NCBI RefSeq assembly: GCF_014698965.1
Contig: NZ_JACXAE010000104.1
Span: 1 to 64,000 of the forward strand
Source of the DNA: Iningainema tapete BLCC-T55
GTDB lineage: Bacteria > Cyanobacteriota > Cyanobacteriia > Cyanobacteriales > Nostocaceae
Reading direction: 5' to 3'
DNA: 64,000 nucleotides
The translations under genes and the position numbers were made by a program. Of the stretch, positions 1 to 8,845 are shown piece by piece. Within the stretch, counting starts at the first letter, position 1, and every line of letters begins with the position of its first letter. Under the pieces are notes generated by a model. It saw nothing but the letters and a program-made list of their open reading frames with translations, was not told the origin of the DNA and did no database searches.

Positions 1-80
1 CCGAACTCAGAGGTGAAACGCTGCAGCGGCCACGATAGTTGTCGGGTTGCCGACTGCCAAAATAGCTCAGTGCCAGGACT
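1..80 (+). rRNA. rrf: 5S ribosomal RNA, 3' part (5' end outside window)
   Basis: The first 80 bases match the 3' two thirds of a cyanobacterial 5S rRNA: the CCGAACTCAG block, the GAAACGCTGCAGCGGC stretch, AAAATAGCTC and the terminal GCCAGGA that pairs with the usual 5' TCCTGG. The 16S and 23S genes should lie just outside the left edge. No clear T-run terminator follows. The exact 3' end (78-81) is estimated from the terminal stem. Confidence 0.85.
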
Positions 81-217
81 AGAATTTCAAGTTAAGGTGG
101 TAAAGCGATAGAGGTAATTTGCTTAAATCTATGGTAATCTCTGCATAAACTTGTGAATAAAGTATTATGCATAGATTAAAAGATTTACTTGCAATCAGAG
201 ATGCGGTAGAAGGCAAA

Positions 218-1246
218 ATGGTTTCTATTTTTAAAAAACATAGAAAGTTTTATCCTTCTGTATTTGGTCATCTCCGCTTTACCTTCCTTATCCTCTGCCT
301 TCTTACTTTGTTAAGTTGTAGTGGAAAAGATAACAATTCAAAAATAGAAGTACGAGTTATTTCTTCAAAAATTGGACCTTTAGCTGTTTTGAGAAAGCAA
401 AGCACTTTCGCACAGAACATGGCAGCTAAAGGTTATTCTGTAAAATGGCTGGAGTTTCCCGGCGGACCACAACAAATGGAAGCCGTAAATACAGGAAATC
501 TTGATATAACTTTTGCCGGCGAGTCACCTTCAATCTTTGCTCAAGCTGCTGGCATTCCTGTAGTTTACCTGGCAACCACAAACCCTAATCCTAAATCTGT
601 TGCCTTTTTAGTTCCTTATAATTCTTCTATCAAAAATATACCTGAGTTAAAAGGTAAGAAAATAACTTTACCAAAAGCGTCAGCAGTTCAATACACTTTA
701 GTTAAAGGATTGGCTCAAGCAGGACTAAAGTTGAGTGACGTTATACCTGTTTATCTTGCACCAGCAGATGCAAACATAGCTTTTAGTCGGGAGCAAGTAG
801 ATGCTTGGGTAATTTGGGAGCCATTTATCACCCTAACAGAAGCAAAAAAAAATGGTCGTATTCTCAAAGATGGTGAAGGGCTAAAAGATATTGGAAATTT
901 TTATATGACTTCTCGAAAATTTGCTCAGCAACGTCGAGAATTTATTAAACTTTTTTTAGAAGAAGTGCAAAAAGCTGAAGCTTGGTCTAGAGAAAATCCC
1001 CGAAAATTTGCTGAATTAATTGCCGACGAACTAATCATAGATATTCCTAATTTAGAAAAGATTATTAGTAAATACGACCCAGGAATACTGCCAATTACTG
1101 ATGACGTTATTGCTAGACAGCAGAAAATTGCTGATATGTATTATGAGATTGGTATGTTACCTCAGCGAGTAGATATTAAACAAGCTGTGTTAACACCACA
1201 AGAATATGCAACTTTTACTCCGAAAAAGTTGACGGCAAAACCTTGA
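218..1246 (+). CDS. ssuA: ABC transporter substrate-binding lipoprotein, aliphatic sulfonate/taurine type (SsuA-like)
   Basis: Periplasmic solute-binding protein of the SsuA/TauA/NMT1 family, which delivers sulfonates or similar small anions to an ABC importer. The N-terminus is a lipoprotein signal with a hydrophobic core and lipobox ending LLSC, so the mature protein is probably membrane-anchored. Typical family blocks are seen: the GPLAVLRKQ region, FPGGPQQMEAVNTGNLDITFAGESPS near residues 80-110, and DAWVIWEPF. I chose the ATG at 218 over the upstream in-frame ATG at 167 because a GAAGG ribosome site precedes it and it removes 17 non-signal-like residues. A permease gene follows after a repeat-bearing gap; no ATPase gene is adjacent. 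Substrate is inferred only. Confidence 0.85.
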   Translation: MVSIFKKHRKFYPSVFGHLRFTFLILCLLTLLSCSGKDNNSKIEVRVISSKIGPLAVLRKQSTFAQNMAAKGYSVKWLEFPGGPQQMEAVNTGNLDITFAGESPSIFAQAAGIPVVYLATTNPNPKSVAFLVPYNSSIKNIPELKGKKITLPKASAVQYTLVKGLAQAGLKLSDVIPVYLAPADANIAFSREQVDAWVIWEPFITLTEAKKNGRILKDGEGLKDIGNFYMTSRKFAQQRREFIKLFLEEVQKAEAWSRENPRKFAELIADELIIDIPNLEKIISKYDPGILPITDDVIARQQKIADMYYEIGMLPQRVDIKQAVLTPQEYATFTPKKLTAKP

Positions 1247-1307
1247 TTAAAGATTTTACCGCATTTTAGCTATAGTAATTTTCGTTTCAATGAGGTAATA
1301 CTTTTTT

Positions 1308-1373
1308 CTTGTGGGAATGGGCTGCTAAGCTCCCTTCCATTTCAAGGGCGGGCAAGGATACCCACCCCACAAG
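1308..1373. repeat. Dispersed imperfect hairpin repeat between ssuA and ssuC
   Basis: Arms CTTGTGGG (1308-1315) and CCCACAAG (1366-1373) enclose a G/C-rich interior with GGGCGGG and CCCACC blocks. The layout resembles the CTTGTGGGGTGGGC...GCCCACCCCACAAG elements scattered in Nostocales genomes (from memory). It fills most of the 1247-1489 gap and could form a stable RNA hairpin between the two transporter genes. Confidence 0.55.
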
Positions 1374-1489
1374 CTCTGTACTCCAATTTGAGAACCCAGA
1401 ATCAAGGTTAGCTTAATTTTAGTATTTTTTATATACAATAATGAATCAATCAGTGGAAAAATTTGATAAAATCACTTAAAAAATGTTAT

Positions 1490-2284
1490 ATGAAGCACAA
1501 ATTAAAATTAAATATCAAGGAGCGCTACATTCAGTCGTTGCTTCCCTGGGCTGTACCTCTGCTAATAGTTCTGTTATGGCAGTTATTTTCTTCTATGGGT
1601 TGGATTCCCAATAGAATCTTGCCTGCGCCATTGGAAGTGATAAATGCAGCGCTAAAATTAGCCAATAGTGGTGCACTTGGACGCAATATTGGCATTAGCG
1701 CGGCAAGAGCGATCGCAGGTTTCTTGATTGGGGGAAGTATTGGCTTTGCGTTAGGTTTGCTCAATGGTATTTCTACCCTAGCCGAAAAGTTGTTCGATAC
1801 TTCTATTCAAATGCTGCGTAATATTCCCAATTTAGCTTTGATACCACTAGTTATTTTATGGTTTGGCATTGGAGATACTTCTCGTATATTCTTGATATCT
1901 CTAGGTGTGATGTTTCCCATCTATTTAAATACTTTTCATGGCATTCGTAATGTTGACTCTGGATTAATTGAGATGGGAAAAGTCTACGGATTAAACACTT
2001 GGGGGTTGTTTTGGCAAATCGTTCTTCCTGGGGCATTGTCTTCTATTCTGGTTGGTGTGCGCTATTCTTTAGGGATTATGTGGTTGACGCTCATTGTAGC
2101 GGAGACAATTGGGGCTGATTCTGGAATTGGTTACATGGCAATGAACGCCAGAGAATTTTTGCAAACAGATGTAGTAGTGCTGAGCATATTGTTATATGCT
2201 GCCTTTGGCAAACTAGCGGATACTGTAGCTAGAATCTTAGAAAATTACTGCTTGCAATGGCATCCCAATTATCAAAAAATTTAA
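1490..2284 (+). CDS. ssuC: ABC transporter permease, sulfonate/nitrate/taurine type (SsuC-like)
   Basis: Inner-membrane permease of the SsuC/TauC/NrtB family with about six hydrophobic segments. The binding-protein-dependent transport signature appears as the EMGKVYGLNTWGLFWQIVLPGALSSI region near residues 160-185, the EAA loop that contacts the ATPase. Its partner binding protein is just upstream. The ORF can begin at a TTG at 1463, but the ATG at 1490 gives a normal start with a basic N-terminus before the first membrane helix. No SsuB-type ATPase gene follows: the next gene is an unrelated TPR-CHAT protein, so the importer must recruit an ATPase encoded elsewhere or upstream of the window. 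Confidence 0.85.
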   Translation: MKHKLKLNIKERYIQSLLPWAVPLLIVLLWQLFSSMGWIPNRILPAPLEVINAALKLANSGALGRNIGISAARAIAGFLIGGSIGFALGLLNGISTLAEKLFDTSIQMLRNIPNLALIPLVILWFGIGDTSRIFLISLGVMFPIYLNTFHGIRNVDSGLIEMGKVYGLNTWGLFWQIVLPGALSSILVGVRYSLGIMWLTLIVAETIGADSGIGYMAMNAREFLQTDVVVLSILLYAAFGKLADTVARILENYCLQWHPNYQKI

Positions 2285-2415
2285 AGAGCAGCCAACAGAG
2301 CCAGTTAATGAGCGTCAAAACCAGCTAATATCAATCAACTAGTATTACGTAATTGATAATATTTTAACACAACGATCGCTATACCCCTAAAATTTAGGAT
2401 GAACAACATCCAAGA

Positions 2416-5400
2416 GTGTCCAAAATGCTCAAGTGGCTAGTACATTGCCTTAAATGGTTATTTAAGCGCTTCTTTGGTAGGAAGCGGAAACAGTCCTACC
2501 ACCGTGTAGCGTCCAATCAAGTTGTACAATCGCTACCCGAGCTGACAAACGCAGATCTGGAATTTTTATTTACTCAACTTCTAGAAGGCGTGCATCAGGG
2601 ACGAGGACAACAGTGGGCGCAAAAGTACCTAGAACGCATGGAAAACCGGATTAACAATCAGCGGTGGATAGAATGGCTTCTAGACTTTGGCGAGAAATTA
2701 TTACTTTCCCCTGCACCTAATAATCAGTTAGCAACACGGATGGTACAGCTAGGTGAACTGGGTATTGGGACAATTGGAGAACTTGCCTATGAAATTGGCA
2801 CAGGATTATTAACTCGGAATTTAGGCGAACCTGGTTGGGAACAAGAACGTCTCAACGCTGTAACTACAACTACGACAAAAGTGTTGGAATTGACACCACC
2901 AGAATCAGCGCAACCAGAAATAGAAACGAAATCGCTTGCTCCTGCACAAGCAAAGGGAATCGATAATTTAGACGAACCAGTACAGCAGGAACATCAAACA
3001 ATTACTGCTCCTGCAACTTCCATCGAATATACCCCTTCTGACGCGCACACCACTCTAGTAAATCAAAGTATAGAACTAGAGAACACTACAGATGATGTAG
3101 TAGAATATACAAGTGATGAGCAGACGTGGGTAGTGGGTGAAGCAAGTATAGAACAAGTATCTGATCAGGTAAACACTGAATTGTTGGACTTGCATCCACA
3201 TGTAGCTGAGCGGATAGATGAGTTGTTAGTCAGGTTAGAACAAAGTACCAGTTTAGCTCAGCAGCTTGCTACTGAATTGGTGAAGCCCACTCCCAATCAA
3301 ATACTTTCTCCGCTTGAACAAGCACAAACATGGTTTTACCAAGGTCTTCAACAAGCTAAAACTGGCAATTTATTAGGAGCAATAGTATCATATAACAAAG
3401 CTATAGAAATAAATCCTGAACAATACGAATACTGGTTTAATCGAGGCTTAACACTATTTTATTTAGGTAATTTGCCAGAAGCGATCGCTTCCTACGACAG
3501 AGCCATTAATATTAAACCGGACTTTTACAAAGCATGGTATAATCGAGGCGCAGCGCTCTTAGAATCAAAGCAGTTTGAAGATGCCATATATTGCTTCGAC
3601 CAAGCAATAGAAATTAAGTTTAATTACCATGAAGCTTGGTCAATACGAGGTTGGGCATTGTTAAATGCCGGCAGTCCATTAGCAGCAATATCTAGTTACG
3701 AACAAGCTCTGCTCATCCAACCAGAAGATCAGGAAAACTGGTATCAGCGAGGAATAGTACTAGCTAGTATCGGAGAAATAGACGACGCGATCGCTTCTTA
3801 CGATAGAGCAATAGAAATATTACCAGACTTTGACTTAGCTTGGTACAATAGAGGTGTAGAACTATGCAATTTAGGAAGATTTGAAGATGGAATAGCGTCT
3901 TTAAATCAAGCATTAGAAATTAACCCTAGTAACTACGAAATTTGGTATACAACAGGAAGTACGCTAGAAAAATTAGGACGGAATGAAGAAGCAATTCAAT
4001 GTTATACCCAAGCCATAGAAATCAAACCAGATTATCATGAAGTATGGATAGATATAGGTGTATTACAAGCAAATTTAGGACTTTGGGAAGAAGCAATTGT
4101 ATCTTGGAACTCAGCACTTTTAATCAACCCAGAATTATACTTAGGTTGGTTCAACTCAGCAGTAGCACTAGAAAACTTGGGACGACGTGAAGAAGCGATC
4201 GCCTGCTATGATAAAGCTGTAGAAATCAATCCCGAATTTCACTTAGCTTGGTACAATCGAGGTGTTGCCCTATTTTATTTAGAAAGATTTGAAGAAGCAA
4301 TTGCCTCTTACGATCAAGCTTTGTCTCTCAAACTAGATTACTGGGAAGCTTGGATAGCCAGAGGTAATGCAGCAGAAAAAGCAATTGCATATGATACAAA
4401 TTTAACTTATTTAACAAACAATACAGCAACCAATCCAGCTTTAGATGAACGCGGCTATTATGGGAAGCAGATAAGCTATGAAGAAGGATTAAAATATGTT
4501 TCTCAAGACACTCAGCCAGAAGGTTGGGGTAGATTACATTTAGCAATAGGTAATATCTACTATGATAGCGGCAAAAGACATCCTACACCTTACCATTACT
4601 GGCATCAAGCAATAGCTGAATATCATCAGGCACTTACAACCCTGACATCTAAAGATTTTCCAATTTTACACCTTGAGGTTTTGCAAAACCTGATCAAAGT
4701 ATACTTAGGTTTAGGGCAAACAAACAAAGCAATCACCTCACAAACATCTGCCACAAACTTATTAAATAGTTTATTAAATGAGGTAAATCACTCTGAAGAA
4801 AGCAAAAAACAACTGGCTTTGAAATTTGCAGGTTTTGGGCAATTAGCAGTTGACATAGCAGTGCAAACAGGAGAAATAGCACATTCCTTAGAAATTGCCG
4901 AGCAAAGTAAAAATGCTTGTTTAACTTGGCTTCTTTTTAATTGGGAAGAAATTTACATACCTAGTTATACCTCAATTCAAAAACTACTTACGCCCACAAC
5001 TGCGATTGTATATTGGCATATCAGCCCTTACGCCCTACGTACATTTATTCTCAAGCACAATTCTCCAGAACCAATTCCCATCTTTACACCTGTGTTAAAT
5101 GTAGCAACAATTGAAGAAACACCTCTACCTGAAGCAGTCGAACGCTTAGTAGTATTTGAAGATTGGCTAGAAGAGTGGAATCAACAATACCAGGAATACA
5201 GCAATCTCTCTGAAGATAAACAAAATAAAAGTAGTCATTCCTGGCAAATACACATGGAGCAAAGATTATTAAACCTAAAAAATATCCTCAACATTCCCGT
5301 AATTATCCAGGAATTAGAAGACATTACAGAACTGATTGTAATACCCCATCGCGACTTACATAGATTACCACTCCATGCCCTTTTTCATCTCTCAACTGCA

Positions 5401-6201
5401 CATAGCAACCATAGTTTCAAAATTACCTATTTACCAAGTGCGACAATTGGACTATCTCTAAAATCTCACAAAAAGCTGCAAATTGATACCTCAGCACTAC
5501 TAACTGTTGAAAACCCTCACAGTACAGCTTATCCGACATTAAAGTTTGCTAAACTGGAATCCGTTGCCATCAGTCAAATGTTCAAAAATACTAAACGTAT
5601 TCAAGGAACACAAGCCACTAAAAAACAGATAGAAAATGCTTTATGTAGTACTTACAATATATTTCACTTCACTGGACATGTAATTAACTATTTAAATTAT
5701 CCTCAACAATCAAAGCTAGCATTAGCAGGTGAAGACAAACTAACACTAGCAGAAATCTGCGCACAACAAATTACAAATTATGACTTAGTTACACTCTCTG
5801 CCTGTACAAATGCTATATCATATAGCGGAGCGATCGCTACAGAATACGTAAGTTTAGTTCATGGTTTTCTCTTACATGGAACGCCCACTGTACTCAGTAC
5901 CTTATGGTATGTAGAATCAGTTGCTAGTGCATTAGTAGTGATAAAATTTTACCAACACCTCAAACAAAGTCAATCACCAGCATCTGCTTTACATGAAGCA
6001 ACCAATTGGTTAAGAGAAGTGACAGCGAGTGAACTTAAACAATGGTATGAAGATTTACTAAATCAACTTCCCTACGAAGGATCAAGAATCAAAGCACATT
6101 TAGCAACTGAATTGTATAGAAGTAGTAAAATGCCACCAGAGCAAAAGCCCTACAATCACCCATACTACTGGGCAGCATTCACTATTGTAGGTAAAGGGTA
6201 G
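2416..6201 (+). CDS. TPR-repeat protein with C-terminal CHAT (caspase-like) protease domain
   Basis: Large 1261-residue protein. Residues about 1-180 are a charged helical region; 200-300 is a low-complexity acidic linker; about 300-660 carry roughly ten tandem TPR units with the recurring AIASYDRAIEI-type helix pair; about 880-1261 is a CHAT domain. The CHAT catalytic dyad is intact: His1088 in HFTGH and Cys1130 in LSAC. CHAT proteases are clan CD peptidases (HetF and TPR-CHAT/Craspase belong here) and are often controlled by partner proteins. A GTG start is used; an ATG three codons in is an alternative. It stands alone, followed by a palindromic repeat that may terminate it. It is not assigned to HetF. 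Target unknown. Confidence 0.9.
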   Translation: MSKMLKWLVHCLKWLFKRFFGRKRKQSYHRVASNQVVQSLPELTNADLEFLFTQLLEGVHQGRGQQWAQKYLERMENRINNQRWIEWLLDFGEKLLLSPAPNNQLATRMVQLGELGIGTIGELAYEIGTGLLTRNLGEPGWEQERLNAVTTTTTKVLELTPPESAQPEIETKSLAPAQAKGIDNLDEPVQQEHQTITAPATSIEYTPSDAHTTLVNQSIELENTTDDVVEYTSDEQTWVVGEASIEQVSDQVNTELLDLHPHVAERIDELLVRLEQSTSLAQQLATELVKPTPNQILSPLEQAQTWFYQGLQQAKTGNLLGAIVSYNKAIEINPEQYEYWFNRGLTLFYLGNLPEAIASYDRAINIKPDFYKAWYNRGAALLESKQFEDAIYCFDQAIEIKFNYHEAWSIRGWALLNAGSPLAAISSYEQALLIQPEDQENWYQRGIVLASIGEIDDAIASYDRAIEILPDFDLAWYNRGVELCNLGRFEDGIASLNQALEINPSNYEIWYTTGSTLEKLGRNEEAIQCYTQAIEIKPDYHEVWIDIGVLQANLGLWEEAIVSWNSALLINPELYLGWFNSAVALENLGRREEAIACYDKAVEINPEFHLAWYNRGVALFYLERFEEAIASYDQALSLKLDYWEAWIARGNAAEKAIAYDTNLTYLTNNTATNPALDERGYYGKQISYEEGLKYVSQDTQPEGWGRLHLAIGNIYYDSGKRHPTPYHYWHQAIAEYHQALTTLTSKDFPILHLEVLQNLIKVYLGLGQTNKAITSQTSATNLLNSLLNEVNHSEESKKQLALKFAGFGQLAVDIAVQTGEIAHSLEIAEQSKNACLTWLLFNWEEIYIPSYTSIQKLLTPTTAIVYWHISPYALRTFILKHNSPEPIPIFTPVLNVATIEETPLPEAVERLVVFEDWLEEWNQQYQEYSNLSEDKQNKSSHSWQIHMEQRLLNLKNILNIPVIIQELEDITELIVIPHRDLHRLPLHALFHLSTAHSNHSFKITYLPSATIGLSLKSHKKLQIDTSALLTVENPHSTAYPTLKFAKLESVAISQMFKNTKRIQGTQATKKQIENALCSTYNIFHFTGHVINYLNYPQQSKLALAGEDKLTLAEICAQQITNYDLVTLSACTNAISYSGAIATEYVSLVHGFLLHGTPTVLSTLWYVESVASALVVIKFYQHLKQSQSPASALHEATNWLREVTASELKQWYEDLLNQLPYEGSRIKAHLATELYRSSKMPPEQKPYNHPYYWAAFTIVGKG

Positions 6202-6212
6202 TTAGGTTTAAT

Positions 6213-6240
6213 GTAGAGACGTTACATGTAACCTCTCTAC
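6213..6240. repeat. GTAGAGACG palindrome family, copy A (3' of TPR-CHAT gene)
   Basis: A palindrome with outer arms GTAGAGAC and CTCTCTAC (one mismatch) around the perfect 12-base palindrome GTTACATGTAAC. It begins 11 bases after the stop codon of the TPR-CHAT gene. It is one of five such elements in the window, all at gene 3' ends, so it may act as a terminator or mRNA-end stabiliser. Confidence 0.7.
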
Positions 6241-6276
6241 AAGATATATAGGTAGAGAACACAGATTTAGTGTAAG

Positions 6277-6792
6277 TTAATTAGCCCAAGATGGAGTAAT
6301 GGGATTAGCACCATTAATCGCATGAAAAAATGCGAACAATCTGTGACTAGCTCTACCGTTTTCCAAATATCGCTGTAAATCGAAATATCGTAATTCCTTA
6401 TCTATGACATCATCAACATCAACAGATATCTTCAACCTATCTTCGTTGAGATAACACTCGGTTAAAAACAAAAGTTTCTCAACCTTAATTTCATTAGTCT
6501 CCCATTGAATCTCAACAGGAATTTCATAATTCTTCTTGAGTGTACCGCCATTATAGACAGAAGATGCGATCGCATTTCCCAACCAATATTTTATTTGATG
6601 AATATTGGCTAGCTCTATCAAATCCTCAGCTATTGACTGTAACTCAAGTCGGCGTCTCAAGAAGCAATCAATGATTTCATATCTACTATTATCGTGAAAT
6701 ACTTTGAGTACAACCGCCGCAAAACCTTCGATATCAGCATAACATCCGATGATGTTTTGACTCTCTTCACCGTGTAAAAACAAGATGTCCAT
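6277..6792 (-). CDS. Hypothetical protein, 171 aa
   Basis: I do not recognise this gene with confidence. The protein is soluble, alternates strands and helices, and has acidic positions spaced as in RNase H-fold nucleases (DIEGFAAVVL at the N-terminus, a DVDDVIDKEL motif and a helical RASHRLFAFFHA segment near the C-terminus). This loosely recalls the nuclease half of phage large terminases, but that is speculation. It is convergent with the TPR-CHAT gene and has an ordinary base composition for the region. The start ATG at 6792 is the first in frame. Confidence 0.5.
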   Translation of the reverse strand: MDILFLHGEESQNIIGCYADIEGFAAVVLKVFHDNSRYEIIDCFLRRRLELQSIAEDLIELANIHQIKYWLGNAIASSVYNGGTLKKNYEIPVEIQWETNEIKVEKLLFLTECYLNEDRLKISVDVDDVIDKELRYFDLQRYLENGRASHRLFAFFHAINGANPITPSWAN

Positions 6793-7134
6793 TACGCCCT
6801 TACTGCCTCTTGACGACTATAAACTCGGTTTTTGGAAATTTGAAAGTCAGAACATAAGACAAAACAGCACGCCACTAATCTACCAGATTTTGTTAGGGAA
6901 ATTCACTGAATAAATTAATTAAATTTAGTTATCAGCCACGCCCATACAGCACTTTCCATTACATACACTCATTAATTTCTGATAAATTGTCTAAATATTA
7001 ACAAACTTTTAAGTAAATAAACGTAAAATAACTGTAGTATATTCCTCATTGTAACTCACGTTCAACATAAGTCATGTTAGATACAGCACATTGGCGCTCA
7101 CAAAAAGCTGTATTTAAAATTACTTATATTAAGT
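6793..7134. other. Intergenic region between divergent genes, no gene seen
   Basis: An A/T-rich 342-base gap between the leftward hypothetical gene and the rightward radical SAM gene. It should contain both promoters. I see no convincing ORF, hairpin or known operator; a run of A/T words around 6960-7050 is compatible with promoter elements but no pair of boxes stands out. Confidence 0.4.
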
Positions 7135-8175
7135 ATGAAAAATCAAACTACTTCTCATCAAATTACTTTACTCTCTAGCCAGTATATGTTGAATGGCTTT
7201 CCAGTACTGGGGATGCCAGATGAAGAGCGTGCGGTTAAGTACTTCAGCCTCAACCCATTTTTACCAGATGAGCAAAACCGTTGTCCAATCGAATGTGCCT
7301 ATTGTGTTTGTCACCAAGATAGCGAGTGGCATCATTATCCAGAAAAGTTTAAATCCGCAAATACGCCGACTGACTTGCTTGAGATTTTGCTTGACTACAT
7401 ATTTGCCACGAAAGAGGGACAAAGCGGCTTTCCGATTTCTTTATGCGACTACTCAGATCCTTTCATCAAGGCGCATAAAGAACGTGTGCTGTCGATCTTG
7501 GACGCACTAATTGAGCGTAAAGCTACCAATATGGTTTACATTACCACTAAAGTTCATCCTGGTAAATCCTTTTTGGAGCGATTGAAAGCCACTTTGGAGC
7601 GGGAGCATTCACTGCGCCCCACAGTATTTGTCAGTCTAGCACCGCTAAAAGCTGGTTATGAACAAGCCTCCATTCAAGGAAGAGTACAATTACTTAAAGA
7701 TTTGGTTGAACTGAACATTCCGTGCTGTTGGTATTTACGCCCACTAGTTGAAGAGTGGTTTGATGAAGCGTTAATGTGGGAATTAACTAGGACATTATTG
7801 CCTCATGTGTCGCATCATGTCATTCTGTCTGGGTTGGTTATGTCTTTTGAAATTGAAGCAATTTTGTTAAAGCAAGAATTAATTGTTCCGACATGGAATC
7901 CTTCCCAACCCGGAGTTAAGCAACCTTTATCATTTGAGTTTGAGTCACGAGTACGTTCAATTCTCAACACTGTCGCTGCGGAGCAAAATATTTCTCTTGG
8001 TCCTGTGATGGGTCATCGGTTGTGTGGTACTAATGGTAATCATGCTTATGGCTGTTTGCTTTGTGGTAAACAAAACCGTTATTGCCAGCTTTTTCAACTC
8101 CATCATTATGGTGAGACGATTGCTGCTGAGGATAATCAACGGCTTAAGGTGTTGTTAAGGGAACAGTCAAAATAA
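7135..8175 (+). CDS. Radical SAM protein of unassigned subfamily (possibly DNA-repair related)
   Basis: A 346-residue protein with the radical SAM cluster motif as C-x3-C-x2-C (CPIECAYC, near residue 53). The core shows the usual barrel features: SLCDYSDPF, a VYITTKVHPG strand, TVFVSLAPLK and a WYLRPLVEEW strand. A second cysteine group near the C-terminus (C-x10-C-x2-C-x6-C, residues about 310-330) suggests an extra Fe-S cluster. The overall look (SLNPFLPD before the cysteines) is closer to spore photoproduct lyase/SplB-like repair enzymes than to peptide-maturing enzymes, but I cannot assign it. The next gene is an AlkA-type DNA glycosylase 25 bases downstream, supporting a nucleic-acid role by inference. 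Confidence 0.75.
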   Translation: MKNQTTSHQITLLSSQYMLNGFPVLGMPDEERAVKYFSLNPFLPDEQNRCPIECAYCVCHQDSEWHHYPEKFKSANTPTDLLEILLDYIFATKEGQSGFPISLCDYSDPFIKAHKERVLSILDALIERKATNMVYITTKVHPGKSFLERLKATLEREHSLRPTVFVSLAPLKAGYEQASIQGRVQLLKDLVELNIPCCWYLRPLVEEWFDEALMWELTRTLLPHVSHHVILSGLVMSFEIEAILLKQELIVPTWNPSQPGVKQPLSFEFESRVRSILNTVAAEQNISLGPVMGHRLCGTNGNHAYGCLLCGKQNRYCQLFQLHHYGETIAAEDNQRLKVLLREQSK

Positions 8176-8200
8176 TTCGTAATTCGTAATTATTACCCAA

Positions 8201-8827
8201 TTGATAGCAGTGTTACAACAATTGACACAGGAGAGTCTTGCTGACGGTTTGAGTTTTCTTGCTGCACAAGATTCTGACCTTGCTAAAATTTTAGAGGCTT
8301 ATGGTTCTCCTCCTTTGTGGGTGCGTGAACCGGGTTTTGCGACACTGCTACAAATCATTTTGGAACAACAAGTTTCTCTTGCTTCAGCGAAAGCAGTTTT
8401 TGCTCGTCTACAAGCTGTGATATCACCAATTACGCCAGAGCAATTTCTCACTCTTGATGATGTACAGTTGAGGGCTATAGGATTTAGTCGGCAGAAAGCT
8501 CTTTATACAAGTTTGCTGGCACAGTCAATTGTGGTGGGGCAGCTTGATTTGGCTAGCTTGAGTAGTATGGATGATGAGGATGTGCGTACTACCCTCAAAA
8601 AAATGAAGGGGATTGGAGACTGGACGGTAGATATATACTTATTAATGGCATTAAGGCGTCCAGATAGTTTCCCGAAAGGTGATTTGGGACTTGCGGTGGC
8701 AGTACAAAAGGTGAAACAATTAGAATATAGACCAAAGCCTGCGGAACTTGAAGCGATCGCACAAATCTGGCGTCCTTGGAGAGCACTGGCTACAAGATTG
8801 TTATGGCATTACTATCTTAGTAAGTAA
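8201..8827 (+). CDS. DNA-3-methyladenine glycosylase II-like protein (HhH-GPD, AlkA type)
   Basis: A 208-residue base-excision glycosylase of the HhH-GPD superfamily. Visible features are the helix-hairpin-helix GIGDWTVDIYLL near residue 145 followed by the GPD-type loop with catalytic Asp in FPKGDLGL, and the N-terminal ILEQQVSLASA helix common to AlkA. It would excise alkylated purines. It lacks the extra N-terminal beta domain of E. coli AlkA, as many short bacterial versions do. The start is a TTG at 8201; no better ATG is available before the conserved region. It probably forms an operon with the radical SAM gene upstream and the ABC exporter 18 bases downstream. Confidence 0.85.
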   Translation: MIAVLQQLTQESLADGLSFLAAQDSDLAKILEAYGSPPLWVREPGFATLLQIILEQQVSLASAKAVFARLQAVISPITPEQFLTLDDVQLRAIGFSRQKALYTSLLAQSIVVGQLDLASLSSMDDEDVRTTLKKMKGIGDWTVDIYLLMALRRPDSFPKGDLGLAVAVQKVKQLEYRPKPAELEAIAQIWRPWRALATRLLWHYYLSK

Positions 8828-8845
8828 TGATTCCATAGGATTGGT

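Noticed and set aside
2416-6201. Calling the TPR-CHAT protein HetF
   Set aside because: HetF is a CHAT protein but of different length and layout as I recall; the domain match alone does not support the name.
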